Shown here: positions 59,001 to 64,000 of the stretch, piece by piece
Layout: every line of letters begins with the position of its first letter
How positions within the stretch are numbered: the stretch's first letter is position 1
Origin: Ancylostoma caninum
Lineage: Eukaryota > Nematoda > Chromadorea > Rhabditida > Ancylostomatidae
Direction: 5' to 3'
Assembly (NCBI GenBank): GCA_037903475.1
Contig: JBAJFG010000621.1
Span: forward strand, 2,480,001-2,544,000
Length of the DNA stretch: 64,000 bases
Translations under genes and position numbers: made by a program
Notes under the pieces: model-generated
The model's database searches: none
The model's input: the letters and a program-made list of their open reading frames with translations, nothing else
What the model was told of the DNA's origin: nothing

Positions 59001-59441
59001 TGGAGGATCTAAAAAATCAAATGGGCATTAAACTGATGGAAAGCGTTGTGTATAAGTCGATTTATAACACTTTGAACTGGAGCGTTCGTCTATGCAATTA
59101 ATTTCGTACCAACCTGATACATACATAGATACCTATGTTGAGTCCTGACCGGAGTAAACTGATACGCGTCCCTAATCCAGAAAACGAACTTATAAGGGTG
59201 TTCCAGGCTCTATTATATGTATTAAGATTCGCTTTTTGAATGGAACTTTCAGGGATGGTCTCAGAAAGTGGACATCCGCATTGGTGATATGTTGGCGTTG
59301 TCGAAGGTGCTGTCGAAAGGAGAATGCGTTCGACCGAAGTTGGACAAGGCCATCGACGATATGTGCGCCCGCATCAGCGATGTGATAGCCAGTGGGAATA
59401 GCAACATCGTGGAAACCACAAATGGCCTGGAGCTGCGATGA
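55890..59441 (+). CDS. Uncharacterised helical protein with Pro/Ala-rich linker
   Basis: I do not recognise this gene. Six exons in consistent phase are read: 55890-55961, 56086-56228, 56305-56368, 56974-57104, 57178-57265 and 59253-59441 (stop TGA), giving 228 residues. The start ATG opens MIGCVYSDPVMEKVRRLG. Residues about 25-72 form a Lys then Pro/Ala/Thr-rich linker of low complexity. Residues about 73-228 look alpha-helical, with runs such as YMEDKMKQIRIFLLQ, VMRLCIANVLVMQQKF, VDILECTVNAVVETFLHGGD and KLDKAIDDMCARISDVIASG. There is no signal peptide, membrane segment or catalytic motif. Intron 5 is 2.0 kb and holds a deleted mariner. An extra exon there cannot be excluded, though 57265 joins 59253 in frame. 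A (TA)n microsatellite lies in intron 1. Confidence 0.7.
56018..56069. repeat. (TA)n microsatellite
   Basis: A pure TA run of about 26 units lies in intron 1 of the uncharacterised gene, 17 bases before the next exon. Runs of Ile-Tyr in translation are artefacts. It is likely length-polymorphic. Confidence 0.95.
58635..59117 (+). mobile_element. Deleted mariner copy with transposase 3' remnant
   Basis: TIRs TCAGGTTTGTGCAAAATTAA (58635) and TTAATTTCGTACCAACCTGA (ending 59117) are inverted, flanked by TA at 58633-58634 and 59118-59119. Inside, one frame reads NPHSSDFSLTEYHF, corresponding to the PPYSPDLSPTDYHF block before the last catalytic Asp of mariner transposases. GIKLMESVVYKSIYN then resembles their C-terminus. 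The N-terminal two thirds are missing, so this 483-bp copy is dead. It lies in intron 5 of the uncharacterised gene. Confidence 0.8.
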
Positions 59442-60068
59442 TCCCGTCGTCTCGTTCTTTCGCCTTTCATACCTCGGTGATAAACCAAAATGATGTGTTG
59501 TGTACAACGAGAGCACTGTGTGCTGAAGTGAATGAATGGTTATTGGCTGAGAATTTGGCTTGTTCAAAATACCTACAGACAATATTTTGCTTTAGGGAAG
59601 TTGTGCAGAAAGACTTGGACAGAGAAAACTTTTGTTAAGAAATCTTTTAGGAATCCTCTTGTTTATCCAACCTGGATCTTCCTGAGAAGATGTGTCAAAT
59701 ATTGCCAGAAGCTGTCTAACAAACGAAATTTTGTAAAGCAAAATTTCCACAATTTCCAGCTGCTTCAAATATCCCAGGAACAAAATTGTCCAAACCCCGT
59801 CCAAGATGTGGATACTATTATTTTATGCGTCGTCCACAAAAATTGTGTTTATTTTATTAGTCCATCCTTGTAGCGTTACAATAGATACATATGTGTCACA
59901 TGCACAATTCGAAGGAATCTTCTGAAACGTTGCGCCAGGTAGTCATTTTGTACGCCTATCCTGATGACACTGTTCCTCAACACATTTCCATTTTCACGCT
60001 ACTGTCGGCAATCTTGTCCATGTTCTCACAGTAATTCTGCCGTGACCCTAAAATGATGCGCGACAACA
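59442..60068. other. 3' flank of uncharacterised gene, no further gene seen
   Basis: No recognisable coding region. One 113-codon frame (59532-59873) is Asn/Phe/Lys-rich without family features. No clear polyadenylation signal was fixed. Confidence 0.45.
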
Positions 60069-60447
60069 CAAAGCGGCAGTGGCGGACGCAGGGAGGGGGG
60101 GGGGGGGGAGGTGCGCGCGCCCCCCCCGAGAATGGGTCGCCAAATTTTCGAAATTACTTTACAATACAAATAAAAATCTTGTGTTAGTTTATTTTTGTTT
60201 ATTTTTATTATTATTTTTAATATATTTTTTATTTATTGTTTATTATTATCATGACTTATAATAAAGGGCTTAGTCTGTCACGTGTGTGTGTGGGTGTGTG
60301 TGAAACGAAATTCCCTGATTGGTCAGTGATGTTGATTGCGAGGTCAACATGATGATAGAGACGGGTATGGTGAGGTTTAAAGAATGAAGAGAAGCGCTAA
60401 AGGATGGGAAAGTGGAGAGCGGTGAGTGCACCGCGGTGTGGAGGGTG

Positions 60448-60813
60448 CGCCATTGTCCAAAAGTGGGGAAACGCCTGGAGTCGGGTCCAACAGTGTGATA
60501 AGGGTGCGCCGGCGTCCAAAAGTGAGGAAACGCCAGTAGTCGGGTCCAATGGTGTGATAGGGGTGCGCCGGCGCCCAAGAGTGGGGAAACGCCTGGAGTC
60601 GGGTCCAACGATGTGATAAGGGTGCGCCGGCGTCCAAAACTGAGGAAACGCCAGTAGTTGGGCCCAATGGTGTGGTAAGGGTGCGCCGGCGCCCAAAAGT
60701 GGGGAAACGCCTAGAGTCGGGTCCAACGGTGTGATAAGGGCGCGCCCGCGTCCAAAAGTAACGAAACGCCTGGAGTCGGGTCCAACGGTATGATAAGGGT
60801 GCGCCGGCGTCCA
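60448..60813. repeat. 59-bp minisatellite, array 1 (about 6 units)
   Basis: The unit reads GTGCGCCGGCGTCCAAAAG, TGGGGAAACGCC, TGGAGTCGGGTCCAACGG, TGTGATAAG. Units vary at a few positions, for example CCAGTAGT for CCTGGAGT in alternate units. The array lies inside the hAT element, in the first internal duplicate. Translations in all frames are artefacts. Confidence 0.9.
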
Positions 60814-61441
60814 CATGTAGTATGAATTCGCTAGGCGGGCCTATTTCTGCATGAGCGGTACGCTTACCCTGTTTCGGCGGACCCTCCTACCTAAATCACC
60901 TAGATGCACATTGTTTCCTTTCGTATCCGTGTTCTCTTCCCTTTTCATTTGTGTCTGAATAAACCAATTCTTCCTTCCTGTTTATATACACCGGTGGACC
61001 CTTATCACTTGAATTACCACAACAACCAGTTGAGCCTAAATAATTTCAAGATAACATTTACACTGAATTGGTTACACTCAATTATTCACGGTCACTAACT
61101 TCGCTCATATGGGAGAACATAATTTCGTTCTACGGGGGAAGCTACCACCTACGGGATCAAGGGCTTCTCACGAAAGCGATAGAACTGCGTTGAAGGAAAG
61201 AGAATTTATCAATCCATTGACACTTTTGTGTTTGCTTTCAACGCGCAGTATGCGAGCGAAGGGAGCATCAATAGAAGTCTGGAAGTCCGCGTTAGCCGGA
61301 CGGCCAGACTAGTATCATGACTTATAATAACGGGCTTAGTCTGTCTGTCACGTGTGTGTGTCAGTGTGTGTGAAACGAAATTCGAGGGCGTGGCCTAGAG
61401 TGAAGAAAATGTTCTACACCGGGTCCACTGTTGCTGTAGGA

Positions 61442-62400
61442 GTGCGCCGGCGTCCAAAAGTGGGGAAACGCCTAGAGTCGGGTCCGACGGTGTGATAAAG
61501 GTGCGCCGGCGTCCAAAAGTGGGGAAACGCCTGGAGTCGGGTCCGACGGTGTGATAAAGGTGCGCCGGCGTCCAAAAGTGGGGAAACGCCTGGAGTCGGG
61601 TCCGACGGTGTGATAAAGGTGCGCCGGCGTCCAAAAGTGGGGAAACGCCTGGAGTCGGGTCCGACGGTGTGATAAAGGTGCGCCGGCGTCCAAAAGTGGG
61701 GAAACGCCTTGAGTCGGGTCCGACGGTGTGATAAGGGTGCGTCGGCGTCCAAAAGTGGGGAAACGCCTGGAGTCGGGTCCAACGGTGTGATAAGGGTGCG
61801 CCGGCGTCCAAAAGTGGGGAAACGCCTGGAGTCGGGTCCGACGGTGTGATAAGGGTGCGCCGGCGTCCAAAAGTGGGGAAACGACTGGAGTCGGATCCGA
61901 CGGTGTGATAAGGGTGCGCCGGCGTCCAAAAGTGGGGAAACGCCTGGAATCGGGTCCGAAGGTGTGATAAGGGTGCGCCGGCGTCCAAAAGTGGGGAAAC
62001 GCCTGGAGTCGGGTCCGAAGGTGTGATAAGGGTGCGCCGGCGTCCAAAAGTGGGGAAACGCCTGGAGTCGGGTCCGACGGTGTGATAAAGGTGCGCCGGC
62101 GTCCAAAAGTGGGGAAACGCCTGGAGTCGGGTCCAACGGTGCGATAAAGGTGCGCCGGCGTCCAAAAGTGGGGAAACGCCTGGAGTCGGGTCCGACGGTG
62201 CGATAAAGGTGCGCCGGCGTCCAAAAGTGGGGAAACGCCTGGAGTCGGGTCCGACGGTGTGATAAAGGTGCGCCGGCGTCCAAAAGTGGGGAAACGTCTG
62301 GAGTCGGGTCCGACGGTGTGATAAGGGTGCACCGGCGTCCAAAAGTGGGGAAACGCCTGGAGTCGGGTCCAACGGTGTGATAAAGGTGCGCCGGCTCCCA
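61442..62400. repeat. 59-bp minisatellite, array 2 (about 16 units)
   Basis: It has the same 59-bp unit as array 1 but is longer and far more homogeneous. Variation is mostly TCCGACGG/TCCAACGG/TCCGAAGG and AAAGG/AAGGG. Because 59 is not a multiple of 3, the minus strand is open in all three frames for more than 300 codons, which is a repeat artefact. Contrast with array 1 suggests recent expansion of this array. Confidence 0.92.
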
Positions 62401-63024
62401 CAAGTAATAGGAATTCGCTATGCGGGTCTATTCCTGCATGAGGGGTACGCTTATCCTGTTTCGGCGAACCCTCCTACCTAAATCACTCAGATGTACATTG
62501 TTTCCTTTCATATCCGTGCTCTCTTCCCATTCCGTTTGTATCTGAATGGAGCACTCCTTCCTTTCCGTTTATATACACCGGTGGACACTTATCACTTGAC
62601 TTACAACAACAACCAGTTGAGCATAAACCATTTCAAGATAACATTTGCACTGAATTGGTTACACTCAATTATTCACGGTCACTAACTTCGCTCATATGGG
62701 AGAACATAATTTCGTTCTACGGGGGAAGCTACCACCTACGGGATCAAGGGCTTCTCACGAAAGCGATAGAACTGCGTTGAAGGAAAGAGAATTTATCAAT
62801 CCATTGACACTTTTGTGTTTGCTTTCAACGCGCAGTATGCGAGCGAAGGGAGCATCAATAGAAGTCTGGAAGTCCGGCGTCAGCCGGACGGCCAGACTGG
62901 TAATTAATATTATTATTAATTTTATTTTCCGTCTGGGTCCCCAAAACGGCGGAGACCCCACTTTTCTTCCCACGCCCCCCCCCCCTCCTCCCGCCCACTT
63001 TCTGCGTCCGCCACTGCAAAGCGG

Positions 63025-63900
63025 ATACAATATCCATGTCAGTTACGTGAAATAACCCCCTTTCCTTGTGTAAAGCTTAGAGGATTCTATAGGATAATGC
63101 ACATGTACATCATTTACCTAGCAACATTTGACAACCATACATAAACTGGTTTACTGAAGAAAAAGGTGAGTATGGTTCTCATGTTCAGCACAACATGTTC
63201 ATTACTACCTATCTCCGGCATAATTTAGGTGAAGATTCAGCGTTTCAGGTTTTTTGAGGCATAGTCAGATGAATATGTATCTGTAATAGTACATCTACAT
63301 ATTTTTGTCCGCGCTACATACAGACATCATTTTTGATAAGCGTAACATCTTCTACACTTCCGGCTGCTTCCAACGTTTGCGAGCACGATGTAGTTGTGAG
63401 AATTCTTAGTGATGAATTGAACTAGAAAAGCCCAAATATGTGGGAAAAGGAAAATCGCGCTTTTTCCGCAAAAAAAATGGGTGTAACTTAACCCTACGCG
63501 CGGACGAGGTGTCTTATGTTTTTTACCAGCTTCGATTTCACTAACTGGTGAAGCTTGCAATTAAAAAAGCCTGCCGTGTGTAAGACACTAAAGTATTTCT
63601 CATTCGTTATCTTGCTGATTTGAGGAAAGAATTGCCAGTGTTTTTATATTTAGCGCAAATATTCCAAGACTAACTTTTTCCATAGCTAAATCCTACTTTC
63701 AGAGGGAGGCATATGGCTTTTTTTCAAAAATTTGGGTTCATAAGAGAGGTTGTCGGTGAAAGGAAGGGGGGGGGGGGTTGGTAGTATAATCGAGTAGTTT
63801 TCGGTCACCCGAGACGTTCACTAGTGTCAATGAACTACTATTTGGATAAGTACTTTTCTTCCAGCTTCTCATAAATTAATGACTGAATATTTACAGTGAG
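63025..63900. other. Intergenic, no gene seen
   Basis: A short piece at 63025-63060 (GTCAGTTACGTGAAATAACCC) resembles the repeat family in eIF6 intron 1. A G run of 12 lies near 63766. No coding exon is supported. Confidence 0.45.
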
Positions 63901-63901
63901 A

Positions 63902-64000
63902 ACTGTCAAGAACGCCAGTATTAAGTGCTTGTTTGATGAAGAATCTACCAATTCCACTAAAGCACCCGCGAAGCATTTGTTCTGCGGCCTTGCTGCTGTC
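63902..64000 (-). CDS. Possible partial exon at window end
   Basis: Read inward from the window edge, the minus strand is open and gives SSKAAEQMLRGCFSGIGRF then FIKQALNTGVLDS, which has protein-like composition. The plus strand is also open over these bases (TVKNASIKCLFDEESTN), so strand is not certain. The gene would continue beyond 64000. No family is recognised. Confidence 0.25.

Larger units (their letters stand above)
60077..63016. mobile_element. 2.94-kb non-autonomous hAT element with satellite cargo
   Basis: Perfect 15-bp terminal inverted repeats CAGTGGCGGACGCAG (60077-60091) and CTGCGTCCGCCACTG (63002-63016) are bounded by an exact 8-bp duplication CAAAGCGG (60069-60076 and 63017-63024). 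CAG-type ends and an 8-bp target duplication define the hAT superfamily. No transposase frame is present. The interior is a tandem duplication, about 60249-61309 and 61314-62898. Each copy consists of a TCACGTGTGTGTGT lead, a 59-bp minisatellite array and a nearly identical ~490-bp tail. Subterminal sequence (GAGAATGGGTCGCC and TTTTCCGTCTGGGTCCC) matches the short copy at 53212-53472. The intact target duplication suggests a recent insertion. Confidence 0.92.

Noticed and set aside
61395..62403. Three overlapping open frames of more than 300 codons on the minus strand (PHFWTPAHLYHTVGPDSRRF type repeats).
   Set aside because: They are the three readings of a 59-bp tandem repeat that happens to lack stops. 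Because 59 is not divisible by 3, every frame cycles through the same three peptides. There is no gene.

Overview
This window looks like genomic DNA of a nematode, most likely a clade V strongylid (hookworm-like) animal. The genes are split by mostly short introns with the worm acceptor pattern TTTTCAG or TTTNTAG. Several start codons sit 0-5 bases behind a splice acceptor, as expected for spliced-leader trans-splicing. The encoded proteins match nematode or general animal orthologues, and the spaces between are full of mariner, hAT, MITE, SINE and RTE-type debris. There is no rRNA, CRISPR, phage or bacterial feature. Gene identities come from reading the translations and from family knowledge recalled without a search.

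Layout. 1-6.4 kb is repeat territory: islands of a self-complementary TTCGAATA repeat and a decayed RTE-type retrotransposon (4886-6363). 6.5-8.5 kb (+) is the 3' part of a BAR-domain gene. 9304-10199 is a non-autonomous mariner with TA duplications, abutting the 3' end of an MTRES1-like mitochondrial S4 protein (10746-10221, -). 21573-12285 (-) is a complete nine-exon selenocysteine elongation factor (eEFSec/SelB). Its 6.1-kb intron 5 holds a second, complete BAR-domain gene on the opposite strand (16212-19498). 26177-22688 (-) is UDP-galactose 4-epimerase, 30364-29753 (-) PEX11 and 34673-30849 (-) eIF6. 35168-37787 (+) is AATF/Che-1, divergent from eIF6. 40804 to about 40386 (-) is a BLCAP homologue, divergent from three co-oriented genes: NTF2 (ran-4, 41385-44073), TMEM208 (44476-47463) and SMPD4 (47802-51610). 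51.6-55.9 kb is rich in inverted-repeat elements. 55890-59441 (+) is a gene I do not recognise. 60077-63016 is a 2.9-kb hAT-type element with a perfect 8-bp target duplication, carrying 59-bp minisatellite arrays inside an internal duplication.

How the genes relate. These are housekeeping genes without one shared pathway: Sec decoding, ribosome biogenesis (eIF6, AATF), nuclear transport (NTF2), ER membrane and targeting (TMEM208, SMPD4), sugar metabolism (GALE), peroxisomes (PEX11) and mitochondria (MTRES1). The close co-orientation of NTF2-TMEM208-SMPD4 (402 and 338 bp gaps) and eIF6-PEX11 (484 bp) suggests nematode operons. The most unusual structures are the gene nested in the eEFSec intron (with a repeat and a MITE nested inside it again), the satellite-carrying hAT element, the TTCGAATA islands and a tRNA-derived SINE family.
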